A stretch of 64,000 nt of DNA from positions 1 to 64,000 of the forward strand of contig JALRGT010000001.1 in assembly GCA_023259675.1 (NCBI GenBank), in the 5' to 3' direction. The position numbers and the translations under genes are program-made. Shown here piece by piece: positions 32,933 to 42,362 of the stretch. Numbering within the stretch: the first letter of the stretch is position 1; each line of letters begins with the position of its first letter. The notes below the pieces were generated by a model that saw only the letters and a list, made by a program, of their open reading frames with translations, was not told where the DNA came from and ran no database searches. Source of the DNA: Flavobacterium sp. Lineage in GTDB: Bacteria; Bacteroidota; Bacteroidia; Flavobacteriales; Flavobacteriaceae.

Positions 32933-33913
32933 ATGTCAATATTAATATACGCAGAATACGCTCCCGAAGCTTCGGGAGGAAAATTTAAAAAAGTAGCTTT
33001 AGAGTTAGCTTCCTATGCAAAAAAAGTAGCCGACACTTTAGGAACTACGGTAACCGCTATCACTATAAACGTAGAGGAAGTTTCAGAATTAGCAAAATAC
33101 GGAGTGGACAAAGTTTTAAAAATAAACAATGAAAAACTATCCGGTTTTACAGCAAAAGCTTATGCAGATGTAATACAACAAGCAGCAAAAAAAGAAAGCG
33201 CAAAATTAGTATTACTTTCTTCAACTACAGACAACCTCTATCTATCTCCACTGATAGCTGTCGCATTAGAGGCTGGCTTCGTGTCCAATGTGGTAGAATT
33301 ACCAATAAGCACCTCCCCGTTTCAAGTAAAAAGAACTGCTTTTTCAAACAAAGCTTTCAATATAACTGAAATTAAAACTGACATAAAAGTACTTGCCTTA
33401 GCTAAAAATTCTTTTGGAATTATAGAGAACTCCTCTAATTTAACCGAAGAAGATTTCACTCCTACCATTAACGATGCTGATTTTGGAGTAAAAGTAGAAT
33501 CAGTTGAAAAAGTCGCTGGAAAAGTTTCAATTGCTGATGCCGAAATTGTTGTATCAGGCGGAAGAGGACTAAAAGGACCCGAAAACTGGGGACTAATAGA
33601 AGACTTAGCAGCTGTGCTTGGCGCAGCAACAGCCTGCTCTAAACCAGTATCCGACATGGGATGGAGACCTCATGGAGAACATGTTGGTCAAACAGGAAAA
33701 CCAGTTGCAGCCAATTTATATATTGCCATTGGAATCTCTGGCGCCATACAACACATAGCAGGAATCAATGCCTCAAAAGTAAAAGTGGTCATTAATAGTG
33801 ACCCTGAAGCACCGTTTTTCAAAGTCGCCGACTACGGAATTGTAGGCGATGCTTTTGATGTTGTACCGCGATTAATTGAAAAACTAAAAGCTTTCAAACA
33901 ACAACAATCGTAA
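32933..33913 (+). CDS. etfA: Electron transfer flavoprotein alpha subunit
   Basis: EtfA binds the FAD of ETF. The C-terminal FAD domain is clear: GGRGLKGPENW near residue 204, SKPVSDMGWRPHGEHVGQTG near residue 238, and the ISGAIQHIAGI / NSDPEAPFFKVADYGIVGD motifs. The 326-residue length is normal. It follows etfB on the same strand; the 91-base spacer has no terminator. Confidence 0.96.
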   Translation: MSILIYAEYAPEASGGKFKKVALELASYAKKVADTLGTTVTAITINVEEVSELAKYGVDKVLKINNEKLSGFTAKAYADVIQQAAKKESAKLVLLSSTTDNLYLSPLIAVALEAGFVSNVVELPISTSPFQVKRTAFSNKAFNITEIKTDIKVLALAKNSFGIIENSSNLTEEDFTPTINDADFGVKVESVEKVAGKVSIADAEIVVSGGRGLKGPENWGLIEDLAAVLGAATACSKPVSDMGWRPHGEHVGQTGKPVAANLYIAIGISGAIQHIAGINASKVKVVINSDPEAPFFKVADYGIVGDAFDVVPRLIEKLKAFKQQQS

Positions 33914-33958
33914 TTCAATAAAACGAATTAAATTGATACCTGAAAAATAAGATATTCG

Positions 33959-33966
33959 TATCTTTG
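33959..33966 (+). promoter_or_regulatory. -7 box of the DUF151 gene
   Basis: TATCTTTG matches TAnnTTTG, with a possible TTG at 33933-33935. The leader to the ATG would be about 80 bases. Confidence 0.45.
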
Positions 33967-34052
33967 CTTACAGGCAGTGTTTTCTTCATTTGAAGATTAC
34001 ATCATTTTTTAAATAAAAAACGTAGTACTAAGTACTTCCCACTTTAACAACT

Positions 34053-34679
34053 ATGAGTTTAGTTAAATTATCCATAAAAGGGATTTCATATAGTCAAACA
34101 CAAAATGGAGCATATGCTTTAATTTTGAACGAAGTTGACGGAGAACGAAAGCTACCTATTGTCATAGGTGCATTTGAAGCACAGTCTATTGCCATTGCCT
34201 TAGAAAAAGAAATTAAACCACCACGCCCTTTAACTCACGATTTATTCAAAAACTTTGCAGAGCGTTTTGATATAACCGTAAAGCAAGTCATCATTCACAA
34301 ATTGGTTGATGGTGTATTTTATTCAAGCATTATATGTGAAAGAGATAAAATAGAAGAAATAATAGATGCCAGAACTTCTGATGCCATTGCTTTAGCTTTA
34401 CGATTTAATGCTCCAATCTATACCTATAAAAATATTTTAGATAAGGCAGGGATTTATTTAAAATCCAACACACAAGAAACAGACAAAGAATCGCAGGAAA
34501 TGGGAGATGTACTTTCTAATCCTGAAACATTTGGACAAGAAGAAAACAAGCCATCCGGCAGAATATACATTAAACACTCTCTTCAAGAATTAAACGAATT
34601 ATTAGAACAGGCTGTTCAACAAGAAGACTATGAGAAAGCAGCCAAAATAAGAGATGAAATTTCAAAAAGAGAATCCTAA
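34053..34679 (+). CDS. Bifunctional nuclease-like protein (DUF151) with C-terminal UVR motif
   Basis: The N-terminal 140 residues are a DUF151 domain (LPIVIGAFEAQSIAIALE, and DARTSDAIALALRFNAPIY near residue 110), known in plants and bacteria as the bifunctional nuclease fold. After a variable linker, the last 35 residues form a UvrB/UvrC-type motif (LNELLEQAVQQEDYEKAAKIRDEI). This pairing is common in Bacteroidota, and I am confident in the family. The biological substrate is not known, and nuclease activity is not proven for bacterial members. Confidence 0.88.
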   Translation: MSLVKLSIKGISYSQTQNGAYALILNEVDGERKLPIVIGAFEAQSIAIALEKEIKPPRPLTHDLFKNFAERFDITVKQVIIHKLVDGVFYSSIICERDKIEEIIDARTSDAIALALRFNAPIYTYKNILDKAGIYLKSNTQETDKESQEMGDVLSNPETFGQEENKPSGRIYIKHSLQELNELLEQAVQQEDYEKAAKIRDEISKRES

Positions 34680-34752
34680 ATTCTTAAAATCGCAAGTATA
34701 TTAATTCGTATAAACGATTAAACTACCAACCGAACAATCACATAACGCAACC

Positions 34753-35577
34753 ATGAAGCAATATTTAGATTTAGTACGACATGTAATGGATAATGGTCAC
34801 CAAAAAGGAGACAGAACCGGTACCGGAACCAAAAGTGTTTTCGGTTACCAAATGCGCTTTGATTTAAGTGAAGGTTTCCCCATGGTTACTACCAAAAAAT
34901 TACATTTTAAATCTATCGTTTATGAATTGCTTTGGTTTTTAAAAGGAGATACCAATATTGAATACCTTCAAAAAAACGGTGTCAAAATTTGGGATGCTTG
35001 GGCAGATTCGAAAGGAAATTTAGGCCCTGTATATGGACACCAATGGAGGAATTGGAATAGTGAAGAAATTGATCAAATATCAGATTTGATTACCGAATTA
35101 AAAACAAATCCTAATAGCCGCAGAATGTTAGTTTCCGCATGGAATCCATCTGTACTCCCGGATACTACTAAAACTTTTGAGGAAAACGTTGCCAATAACA
35201 AAGCAGCATTACCACCTTGCCATGCTTTTTTTCAATTTTATGTTGCTGACGGAAAACTATCCTGCCAATTATACCAACGAAGCGCTGATATTTTCTTAGG
35301 TGTTCCTTTTAATATTGCTTCCTATGCGCTTTTAACCATGATGATTGCACAAGTTTGCGATTTAGAAGTCGGAGAATTCATCCATACTTTTGGTGACGCT
35401 CACATCTACAACAATCATTTTGATCAACTCGAATTACAATTATCGCGAGATCCAAAACCATTACCTAGAATGGTTTTAAATCCTGCAATAAAAAATATTT
35501 TCGAATTTGATTTTGAAGATTTCAGCCTTCAAGGATATGAGCCACACGCACTAATAAAAGGAAATGTAGCAGTTTAA
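34753..35577 (+). CDS. thyA: Thymidylate synthase
   Basis: ThyA methylates dUMP to dTMP with methylene-tetrahydrofolate. The 274-residue protein has the folate/dUMP-binding N terminus ([19 protein letters not shown]), the catalytic Cys in [12 protein letters not shown] near residue 156, [19 protein letters not shown] and GDAHIYNNH. An insert of about ten residues ([16 protein letters not shown]) precedes the catalytic segment. Dihydrofolate made here is recycled by folA encoded about 900 bases downstream. It meets the convergent neighbour gene with only four bases between the stop codons. Confidence 0.97.
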   Translation: MKQYLDLVRHVMDNGHQKGDRTGTGTKSVFGYQMRFDLSEGFPMVTTKKLHFKSIVYELLWFLKGDTNIEYLQKNGVKIWDAWADSKGNLGPVYGHQWRNWNSEEIDQISDLITELKTNPNSRRMLVSAWNPSVLPDTTKTFEENVANNKAALPPCHAFFQFYVADGKLSCQLYQRSADIFLGVPFNIASYALLTMMIAQVCDLEVGEFIHTFGDAHIYNNHFDQLELQLSRDPKPLPRMVLNPAIKNIFEFDFEDFSLQGYEPHALIKGNVAV

Positions 35578-35581
35578 AAAA

Positions 35582-35878
35582 TTAAACTACTAAAACTCCA
35601 TTTTCAGCTCCGGCAAAGTCATTCCATTTGTAAGAATCGGCTTCCGTCTCATTAACAAAGGCACCATCAATTACATATTTAAATTCGTAAGAGGCATCTT
35701 TATCTAAATCGAAAACACCTTTAAAGGTTCCGTTTTTTAATTTATTTAAAGCTCCTTCTTCTGGATTCCAATTGTTAAAATCACCAACAACTGATACCTT
35801 TTCCGAATCTTTAGCTTCTACCGAAAAAGTAACTTTACAAACCGGTTTTGTTTTTACATATTGTTTTTTCAATGACAT
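35582..35878 (-). CDS. Small isoamylase-like early-set (CBM48/AMPK glycogen-binding type) domain protein
   Basis: The whole 98-residue protein is one immunoglobulin-like E-set domain: PVCKVTFSVEAKDSEKVSVVGDFNNWN, then FKGVFDLDKDASYEFKYVIDG. The aromatic WN residues match the carbohydrate-binding surface of AMPK-beta/CBM48 domains. I chose ATG 35878 (MSLKKQYVKTKP); the ORF-track start adds 19 residues without family resemblance. It could bind glycogen or regulate an enzyme. No glycogen genes lie next to it. Confidence 0.8.
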   Translation of the reverse strand: MSLKKQYVKTKPVCKVTFSVEAKDSEKVSVVGDFNNWNPEEGALNKLKNGTFKGVFDLDKDASYEFKYVIDGAFVNETEADSYKWNDFAGAENGVLVV

Positions 35879-36105
35879 AACTATTTCATTTTTAGATTTA
35901 TGCAACAAAGAAAACAAAATCATTCGAACCGACAAAGCACCTGTTGAAGTTTTAGGATTATGACAAAAAGTTTAGATGTTTTTAAATGTATCTGCAATCA
36001 ATGTCGTTTAAAATTCTTGTATTCTAATTATTAGGCACAAATATTCAACAAACAAAATAGCAACATTCTAAAATAAATTTTACCTTTATAATCTAAAATT
36101 CAACT

Positions 36106-36438
36106 ATGGATAAAGAGCAACATGAACTATATGAATATGCCCGGAGAAGGATAAAGCAAAAAAAGAGACTTTATTTTCACTTTGTACTATTAATACTAGG
36201 TAGCTTATTTTTGTTTTTATCAGCCAAAATTTTCAATATCTGGCCAGATAACAGTTGGAATATTTGGATAATTACTATCTGGATTTTTATCTTTATTTTA
36301 CATTTCATAAAAGTATTTATCACGGATCGTTTTATGAATAAAAACTGGGAAAGAGAACAAATTGACAGACTTGTTACTTTACAACAAAATAAAATAAAGC
36401 AATTGGAATCTCAAATAACCGATGAGAACCCAACATAA
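36106..36438 (+). CDS. 2TM domain-containing protein
   Basis: This 110-residue membrane protein belongs to the 2TM family. A charged N terminus (YEYARRRIKQKKRLYFHF) is followed by two membrane helices (about residues 24-42 and 52-72) and a basic, coiled C-terminal part. Related domains occur fused to histidine kinases in Bacteroidota; here the domain stands alone. The function is unknown. It lies 12 bases before folA, so the two are probably cotranscribed. Confidence 0.78.
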   Translation: MDKEQHELYEYARRRIKQKKRLYFHFVLLILGSLFLFLSAKIFNIWPDNSWNIWIITIWIFIFILHFIKVFITDRFMNKNWEREQIDRLVTLQQNKIKQLESQITDENPT

Positions 36439-36449
36439 GCACTAACACT

Positions 36450-36932
36450 ATGATTATAATGATTGCAGCTGCAGCTGAAAACAATGCGCTTGGAAAAAAC
36501 AACGAATTAGTCTGGCACTTACCAAATGATTTTAAAAGATTTAAAAATCTTACTTCAGGACACCATATCATTATGGGAAGAAAAACATTTGAAAGTTTTC
36601 CAAAACCTCTTCCTAACAGAACCCATATCGTAATAACACGCCAAGAGAATTACAACCCAGAAGGATGTATCGTTGTAAATAGTATTGAAAAGGCAATAGA
36701 AATATGCCCAAAAAACGAAACTTCATTTATTATTGGCGGAGGCGAAATTTATAATTTAGGAATTCCTTTTTCTGACAAAATTGAACTTACGTTAGTACAC
36801 CACAACTTTGATGCGGATGCTTTTTTTCCTAAAATTAATACCGATGAATGGGAAATAGCACAATCAGAGTTTCATCCAAAAGACGACAAACACTTATTTG
36901 ATTACACCTATCAAACTTACATTAGAAAATAA
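36450..36932 (+). CDS. folA: Dihydrofolate reductase
   Basis: FolA reduces dihydrofolate to tetrahydrofolate with NADPH. The 160-residue protein starts MIIMIAAAAENNALGKNNELVWHLPNDFKRFK, followed by GHHIIMGRKTFESFPKPLPNRTHIVITR and the IIGGGEIYN motif, all classical DHFR elements. It works together with thyA upstream. It is ended by a strong bidirectional hairpin terminator. Confidence 0.96.
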   Translation: MIIMIAAAAENNALGKNNELVWHLPNDFKRFKNLTSGHHIIMGRKTFESFPKPLPNRTHIVITRQENYNPEGCIVVNSIEKAIEICPKNETSFIIGGGEIYNLGIPFSDKIELTLVHHNFDADAFFPKINTDEWEIAQSEFHPKDDKHLFDYTYQTYIRK

Positions 36933-36937
36933 AAACA

Positions 36938-36974
36938 AAAAAAAACACTCCTTATAATTGGAGTGTTTTTTTTA
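36938..36974. terminator. Bidirectional terminator behind folA
   Basis: Hairpin AACACTCC/GGAGTGTT with an A-run before and eight T after it. It serves folA and the convergent small membrane protein gene. Confidence 0.88.
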
Positions 36975-36998
36975 TTAATCAATGATTGGGAAAATGGC

Positions 36999-37316
36999 CT
37001 ACTCTTGAAATAATATTTGAAAACATAGCATGAAAATCACAAATGTCAACAAAACTCCAGAAATGAGGGTAATCACATTTGATGTTTTCTGAGAATACAT
37101 CTCAAAAAAGCCTTTAATACCAAATACCACGAAGATACTAAAGACATAGAAAATTAAAATTTCCAAAAACAAATTTAATCCTAAGAACGTATGTTGCGCT
37201 AGAAATACATTACTGCCTTTTAAGACAGTCCCATCAAAACAACTCACAAGAACAAGCGATATAATTAGCGCAAGAAGCAACCACTTGATTTGAGCCATTA
37301 ATTCCCTAATAATCAT
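36999..37316 (-). CDS. Hypothetical three-helix membrane protein
   Basis: I do not recognise this 105-residue protein. It has three hydrophobic helices (about residues 12-26, 45-69, 80-103) and little else. The sequence LVLVSCFDG could be read as a lipobox, but the following helices make a plain membrane protein more likely. An internal ATG six codons later (MAQIKWLLL) may be the true start. It is a single gene facing folA. Confidence 0.6.
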   Translation of the reverse strand: MIIRELMAQIKWLLLALIISLVLVSCFDGTVLKGSNVFLAQHTFLGLNLFLEILIFYVFSIFVVFGIKGFFEMYSQKTSNVITLISGVLLTFVIFMLCFQILFQE

Positions 37317-37470
37317 TGATATAATATTCTGTTTATTTTGTAAAAATCGGTATTAATACACTATATCACAATACCCACTTTTAGTGATTTTTCAATAAAT
37401 CCCATCCAAAAGCCTAAAAAAACTTACTTAGTAATTAAAAAACTAGATCATAGTTCAAAATAGATTGTAT

Positions 37471-37478
37471 TATATTTG
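37471..37478 (+). promoter_or_regulatory. -7 box of the ubiE/menG-porT unit
   Basis: TATATTTG matches TAnnTTTG, about 15 bases before the ATG. The spacer back to the membrane protein gene is otherwise empty. Confidence 0.5.
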
Positions 37479-37492
37479 TGAAAATTTAAAAA

Positions 37493-38224
37493 ATGTCAAA
37501 GAACATCACTCCTTATAAAAACTCTGATCTTGGGAAAAAAGAACAGGTTGCAAAAATGTTTGACACCATATCTGGTAATTACGACAATCTAAATCGTGTC
37601 ATTTCCTTCGGAATAGACATCAAATGGCGTAAAAAAGTACTCGCCTTAGTAGCTAAAACCAACCCTGATACAATTTTGGACATTGCAACCGGCACTGGTG
37701 ATTTGGCTATTTTAATGGCACAGACAAATGCCAATAAAATTATCGGATTAGATATTTCGGAAGGAATGCTTGAAGTAGGCAAGAAAAAAATCTCCTCAAA
37801 GAATCTTTCAAACACGATTGAAATGATTTTAGGAGATTCAGAAAACATGCCATTTGAAGACAATTATTTTGACGCCATAACGGTGGCATTCGGTGTCAGA
37901 AATTTTGAAACCCTAGAAAAAGGCTTAAAAGAAATATTACGCGTATTAAAACCTAATGGCATCTTTGTTATATTGGAAACTTCTGTTCCAGATAAAACTC
38001 CTTACAAACAAGGCTATAATTTCTACAGCAAAAACATACTCCCATTCATAGGAAAACTATTTTCCAATGACAAAGTAGCATACGGCTATTTATCTGAATC
38101 CGCAGCATCTTTTCCATATGGAGAAGCGTTGAACAATATTTTAAGGAAAGTTGGGTTTATAGATGTATTAGCTATGCCACAAACTTTTGGTGTTGCGACT
38201 ATATACTCTGCTTCTAAAAAATAA
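37493..38224 (+). CDS. ubiE: Demethylmenaquinone methyltransferase (UbiE/MenG)
   Basis: This SAM-dependent methyltransferase carries out the last step of menaquinone synthesis. The 243-residue protein has the UbiE N-terminal signature ([28 protein letters not shown]), the SAM motif [14 protein letters not shown] near residue 60 and the [23 protein letters not shown] signature near residue 131. Menaquinone is the expected quinone in Bacteroidota. It lies 30 bases before the porT-like gene and is probably cotranscribed with it. Confidence 0.94.
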   Translation: MSKNITPYKNSDLGKKEQVAKMFDTISGNYDNLNRVISFGIDIKWRKKVLALVAKTNPDTILDIATGTGDLAILMAQTNANKIIGLDISEGMLEVGKKKISSKNLSNTIEMILGDSENMPFEDNYFDAITVAFGVRNFETLEKGLKEILRVLKPNGIFVILETSVPDKTPYKQGYNFYSKNILPFIGKLFSNDKVAYGYLSESAASFPYGEALNNILRKVGFIDVLAMPQTFGVATIYSASKK

Positions 38225-38254
38225 TACGGAATCATTGAATCATTTAGCATACTC

Positions 38255-38959
38255 ATGAAAAAAACAGCCATCCTATTTTTATTTATCCTTTCTTTTAAAG
38301 GATACACGCAGTTTACAAAGAGTATGTTTAGTAAAGACCCTATAATAAATCTAGAGAATTTTCAAAAACAGAGAGTCTACTACGGTTACTTTTTGGGATT
38401 TAATTCCTATGATTTCAAAATAGATTATAAAAACGTAGGTCCCGATATCCAAACTAAAAAGTCTACTGGATTCAATGTCGGAATAGTAGGTGACTTAAAA
38501 CTTCATGAATATTTTAATTTACGTTTTGAACCTGGTCTTTATTACACCAAGAGGGATTTAAACTTCCCCAATTTCACTAACCAAGCAGACTACCTAAGAG
38601 AAGTAAGTAGCACGTATATTCATTTTCCGCTTTTATTAAAATTTTCTTCTTTACGAACAGGAAACGTTCGCCCCTATCTTTTAGGAGGCGTATCCGCAAC
38701 GCTCAATTTATCTAGCAATTCTAAATCAATTGATGATAATTACGAACAAAAGTTTAGGGTAAAAGCATGGACAACGAACTATGAACTAGGTTTTGGAATC
38801 GATTTGTTTTCCGAATATTTTATATTTTCACCGTCAATCAGAGGTGTTTTTGGACTTTCGGATGAATTGATACGCGACAATGACCCCAATAGTCCGTGGA
38901 CGTCAAATATTAAATCTTTACAAACTAGAGCCTTCTTAATTAATTTTACTTTTCATTAA
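38255..38959 (+). CDS. porT: PorT family outer membrane beta-barrel protein (type IX secretion)
   Basis: This 234-residue protein has a signal peptide (MKKTAILFLFILSFKGYTQ) followed by alternating amphipathic strands and a C-terminal aromatic end (RAFLINFTFH), as in eight-stranded outer membrane barrels. The order ubiE, then porT, then rRNA methyltransferase is one I recall for the PorT/SprT protein of Flavobacteria, needed for type IX secretion and gliding. The assignment rests on context and barrel features, as PorT-like barrels are diverse. Other T9SS genes are not in the window. Confidence 0.75.
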   Translation: MKKTAILFLFILSFKGYTQFTKSMFSKDPIINLENFQKQRVYYGYFLGFNSYDFKIDYKNVGPDIQTKKSTGFNVGIVGDLKLHEYFNLRFEPGLYYTKRDLNFPNFTNQADYLREVSSTYIHFPLLLKFSSLRTGNVRPYLLGGVSATLNLSSNSKSIDDNYEQKFRVKAWTTNYELGFGIDLFSEYFIFSPSIRGVFGLSDELIRDNDPNSPWTSNIKSLQTRAFLINFTFH

Positions 38960-38977
38960 AGTCAAAAATTTACGCTC

Positions 38978-39706
38978 TTAATTTTTTCTTCTAAATTCGC
39001 TCAAAATTATCGCAGTTGCAGTAGCCACATTTAGACTTTCTGTTTTTTGAAGATCCCCAAAACGAGGAATTGTCAACCTATGGTTAATTAATTTTTCAAG
39101 TTCCTGAGATATCCCATTCGCCTCATTACCCATAACAATAATTCCTTCTTGAGGTAAATCTGTTTTATATATATTTTCTCCACCCATAAAAGTTCCAAAA
39201 ACAGGAAGTTTTGTTTGGGAAATAAAAGCATCTAAGTCAATATAATTAACATTAACTCGTGCAATAGAACCCATTGTAGCCTGAACCACTTTTGGATTAT
39301 ATATATCAACTGTTTCTTTGGTACACACAACCTGTTTTATACCAAACCAGTCACAAAGCCTTAATATAGTCCCTAAATTTCCTGGATCTCTGACGGAGTC
39401 AAGCGCCAAAATCAATCCTTGTTCTATTATTTTTTTTTCAGCTGGCATCTTAAAAACCGCTAAACAAGTATTGGGTGTGGTTAAAGCACTTATTTTTTTT
39501 AAATCCGCTTCATTTATTAAAGTATTTTTAGTCTTCAAAACCTCTTCAAAATCATTTTGTGTAGTATACAAATGCTCCAATTCAAAATTAGACTGTAGCA
39601 ATTCTTGAATAACTTTGACACCTTCAGCTATAAATAAACGATTGGCTATTCGGTATTTTTTTTGCTGTAAACTAGATATAAGTTTTATTTGGTTTTTACT
39701 GACCAT
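38978..39706 (-). CDS. TrmH family RNA 2'-O-methyltransferase
   Basis: This SpoU-class SPOUT methyltransferase modifies a ribose in rRNA or tRNA. From ATG 39706 (MVSKNQIKLISSLQQKKYR) the protein has 242 residues. The ORF-track start adds 75 residues that overlap the divergent gene and show no homology-like pattern. An N-terminal substrate-binding domain (RLFIAEGVKVIQELL) is followed by the knot motifs LALDSVRDPGNLGTILRLCDWFG, MGNEANGIS and TESLNVATATAIILSEF. Whether the target is 23S rRNA (RlmB) or another RNA cannot be told. Confidence 0.9.
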   Translation of the reverse strand: MVSKNQIKLISSLQQKKYRIANRLFIAEGVKVIQELLQSNFELEHLYTTQNDFEEVLKTKNTLINEADLKKISALTTPNTCLAVFKMPAEKKIIEQGLILALDSVRDPGNLGTILRLCDWFGIKQVVCTKETVDIYNPKVVQATMGSIARVNVNYIDLDAFISQTKLPVFGTFMGGENIYKTDLPQEGIIVMGNEANGISQELEKLINHRLTIPRFGDLQKTESLNVATATAIILSEFRRKN

Positions 39707-39715
39707 AAAAATATG

Positions 39716-39723
39716 TACTTTTG
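39716..39723 (+). promoter_or_regulatory. -7 box of tamL that fixes its start
   Basis: TACTTTTG is a perfect TAnnTTTG match. Transcription should begin near 39730, after the ORF-track start (39615) and before the TTG at 39744, which supports the TTG as translation start. Confidence 0.6.
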
Positions 39724-39743
39724 AATTAAATATTTCAAAACGC

Positions 39744-42296
39744 TTGAAAAAATCTGCAACAAAAATATCATTATTTATTCTAATAGGAATAATTATATCT
39801 GCTTGTGATGCTGAAAAAAGAGTTCCTGAGGGAAAACAGCATCTTATAAAAAATTTAGTGGTCGTTGATGGAAAGAAAACTACCGACGAAGATGTCACGG
39901 TCCAATTATACCAAAAGCCAAACAGTAGCATATTGGGATATCAATTGCGCTTGAATTTATACAACTTGGCAAAACTAAATCCAGATTCCAGTTTTCAAGC
40001 TAAATTCACCAAAAACCCAAAGAAATACGAAAGACTATCCAAATTATTATCTAAGAAACAAGTAAACCGTCTGGGTCAATCTTTTTGGTATCATGGAATT
40101 CATGATTTTTTAAAAAAGACAGGCGAACCACCCACAATAATTGACACCATAAAAACCAGAAAATCTGTTTCCCGTTTAAAGTATTATTATTTTAATAACG
40201 GTTATTTCAATGTTGAAGCAGACTATAAAACAGATACTTTAGATTCTAAAAGAGCAAAAATAAAATATGAAATAACTAAAGGAGAACCGTATATTCTCGA
40301 CTCTATTACAACGACTATTTCAACACCTGCCTTAGATTCATTATACGAAATCAACAAATCAAATTCTAAAATTGTATCGGGGAATAAATATAAAACTATC
40401 GATTTTGAAGAAGAAAGAGACAGAATAACTACTCACTTTAGAAATAATGGTGCATATTATTTTCAACCTACCTATATAAATTTCGATATAGACACCATTA
40501 AAAAAGAAAACAAAGCGGATGTAAATCTAATCATCAACAACTATTCTTACCAAGACAAAGACTCGACCAAAACAGAGCCTTTCAAACTTTATAAAATAAG
40601 CAAGGTTAACATTTATACCGATTATTCTTCTAGCAGCAACTGGAAAGTCACAGACAGCCTTTCATATAACAACTTCGAGCTTTACAGTCAAAACGGTTTA
40701 AAATATAAACCACGAGCCATTACAGACGCCATATTCATCACGAAAGGTTCGATATATGCCGATAACAAAAATACTTTAACGACTAGATACTTAAACAACC
40801 TTAAGATTTTCAACTATCCTTCGGTGCAATATGAAGTAGACAAGCGAGATTCAACTTCCAGTTCATTGATAGCGAAAATTTATTTATCTTCCAGAAAAAA
40901 GTACAGTTTTGGTACTTCATTAGACGTAACACATTCCAACATTCAAGATTTTGGAATTGGACTAAGTGTGTCTGAAACCGTTAGAAATATTTTTAGAGGT
41001 GCAGAAACACTGCAAATTTCGGTTAGGGGAAATGTTGGTTCATCAAAAGATTTAGCCAACCCCAACAATCAATTCTTTAATGCATCAGAGTATGGAGTGG
41101 ACACCAAATTAAACTTCCCCAGAGTACTGATGCCTTTTAATACCGAAAAGATCATCCCAAAAAGCATGATTCCTTCCACTGTGTTTTCTTTAGGCTTCGC
41201 AAAGCAAAAAAACATCGGTTTAGACAAAGAAAATTTCACCGGAGCCCTCACCTACAACTGGTCTCCTAAAGCGAATAACACTGCAAGATTTGATCTTTTT
41301 AACGTTCAATTTGTACACAACTTAAATCCAGAAAATTACTTTAATGTTTACAATTCATCTTATAATTCATTAAATGAAATAGCCAAAAAGTACAACACAA
41401 ATACTGATTATGTTGATGACAAGAACAACCTAACGATTGACTATGGCACGACTAACTTTTCGACAGATGCTTTACTGGGACAGACAAGCCTAACCCCTCA
41501 GGACAAAGAGTACAAAGACATTCTTAGTATTACCGAAAGACGTATCCGATTAAGCGAAAATGATTTCATACTTGCAACCAATTACACCTTTACAAAAACA
41601 ACAAAAAAGGATTTAAATGACAACACTTTTTACCAATTAAAAACCAAGATTGAATCTGCAGGAACATTGCTTTCACTCATTTCCAAAACAGGAGGACTCG
41701 CCAAAAACAGTAATGGAAATTACAATATTTTTAATTTAGAATATGCTGAGTACATAAAAACCGAAATTGATTATATAAAACATTGGGACTTAACAAGACA
41801 AAAAGTTTTGGCTTTCAGAACTTTCTTCGGAATTGCTATTCCTTATGGCAACTCCAATTATGTACCTTTTTCCAGAAGTTATTTTGCAGGAGGGTCCAAC
41901 GACAACAGAGCATGGCAACCCTATAGTCTAGGACCGGGAAGTACGGGATCTATTTTGGACTTCAACGAAGCAAACATGAAAATAGCACTTAGCAGCGAAT
42001 TTAGATTCAATATTTTAGGCGATTTAAAAGGAGCTTTATTTGCAGATGCAGGTAACATCTGGAATATTAAAGACAATATTTCGGATAAAGACGCCACTTT
42101 TGACGGACTAAAAGACTTAAAAGACATCGCTTTAGGTACCGGTTTCGGTCTAAGATATGATTTTAGTTTTTTTGTAATACGATTTGACCTTGGATTTAAA
42201 ACGTACGATCCCGCCAATGAAACAGGCAAAAAATGGTTTACAGATTACAATTTTGGACACTCCGTTTTAAATTTTGGGATAAATTACCCGTTCTAA
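39744..42296 (+). CDS. tamL: TamL, BamA/TamA-family outer membrane lipoprotein
   Basis: From TTG 39744 the protein has 850 residues and begins with KKSATKISLFILIGIIISAC, a lipoprotein signal with the lipobox cysteine followed by Asp. POTRA-like domains follow in the first 400 residues. A 16-stranded Omp85-type barrel completes it, with FAGGSNDNRAWQPYSLGPG near the end (the VRGY/F-like loop region) and a C-terminal Phe. Bacteroidota TamL works with TamB in outer membrane assembly. The ORF track begins 43 codons earlier at an ATG upstream of the promoter and would hide the signal peptide. It is divergent from the RNA methyltransferase gene. Confidence 0.88.
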   Translation: MKKSATKISLFILIGIIISACDAEKRVPEGKQHLIKNLVVVDGKKTTDEDVTVQLYQKPNSSILGYQLRLNLYNLAKLNPDSSFQAKFTKNPKKYERLSKLLSKKQVNRLGQSFWYHGIHDFLKKTGEPPTIIDTIKTRKSVSRLKYYYFNNGYFNVEADYKTDTLDSKRAKIKYEITKGEPYILDSITTTISTPALDSLYEINKSNSKIVSGNKYKTIDFEEERDRITTHFRNNGAYYFQPTYINFDIDTIKKENKADVNLIINNYSYQDKDSTKTEPFKLYKISKVNIYTDYSSSSNWKVTDSLSYNNFELYSQNGLKYKPRAITDAIFITKGSIYADNKNTLTTRYLNNLKIFNYPSVQYEVDKRDSTSSSLIAKIYLSSRKKYSFGTSLDVTHSNIQDFGIGLSVSETVRNIFRGAETLQISVRGNVGSSKDLANPNNQFFNASEYGVDTKLNFPRVLMPFNTEKIIPKSMIPSTVFSLGFAKQKNIGLDKENFTGALTYNWSPKANNTARFDLFNVQFVHNLNPENYFNVYNSSYNSLNEIAKKYNTNTDYVDDKNNLTIDYGTTNFSTDALLGQTSLTPQDKEYKDILSITERRIRLSENDFILATNYTFTKTTKKDLNDNTFYQLKTKIESAGTLLSLISKTGGLAKNSNGNYNIFNLEYAEYIKTEIDYIKHWDLTRQKVLAFRTFFGIAIPYGNSNYVPFSRSYFAGGSNDNRAWQPYSLGPGSTGSILDFNEANMKIALSSEFRFNILGDLKGALFADAGNIWNIKDNISDKDATFDGLKDLKDIALGTGFGLRYDFSFFVIRFDLGFKTYDPANETGKKWFTDYNFGHSVLNFGINYPF

Positions 42297-42310
42297 TGCT
42301 AATTAATTCT

Positions 42311-42318
42311 TATTTTTG
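42311..42318 (+). promoter_or_regulatory. -7 box of fbaA
   Basis: TATTTTTG, a perfect TAnnTTTG match, 45 bases before the fbaA ATG. Confidence 0.55.
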
Positions 42319-42362
42319 CAAACTTAATCTGAAAACTGAAAAATAACTAAAAAAAAATTACA

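Noticed and set aside
39615-39743. N-terminal 43 residues of the called 893-residue ORF
   Set aside because: They lie upstream of the promoter, overlap the divergent methyltransferase gene and would bury a lipoprotein signal peptide.
39707-39931. N-terminal 75 residues of the called methyltransferase ORF
   Set aside because: Family-like sequence begins at MVSKNQIKLISSLQQKKYR; the extension runs through the divergent tamL promoter and coding region.
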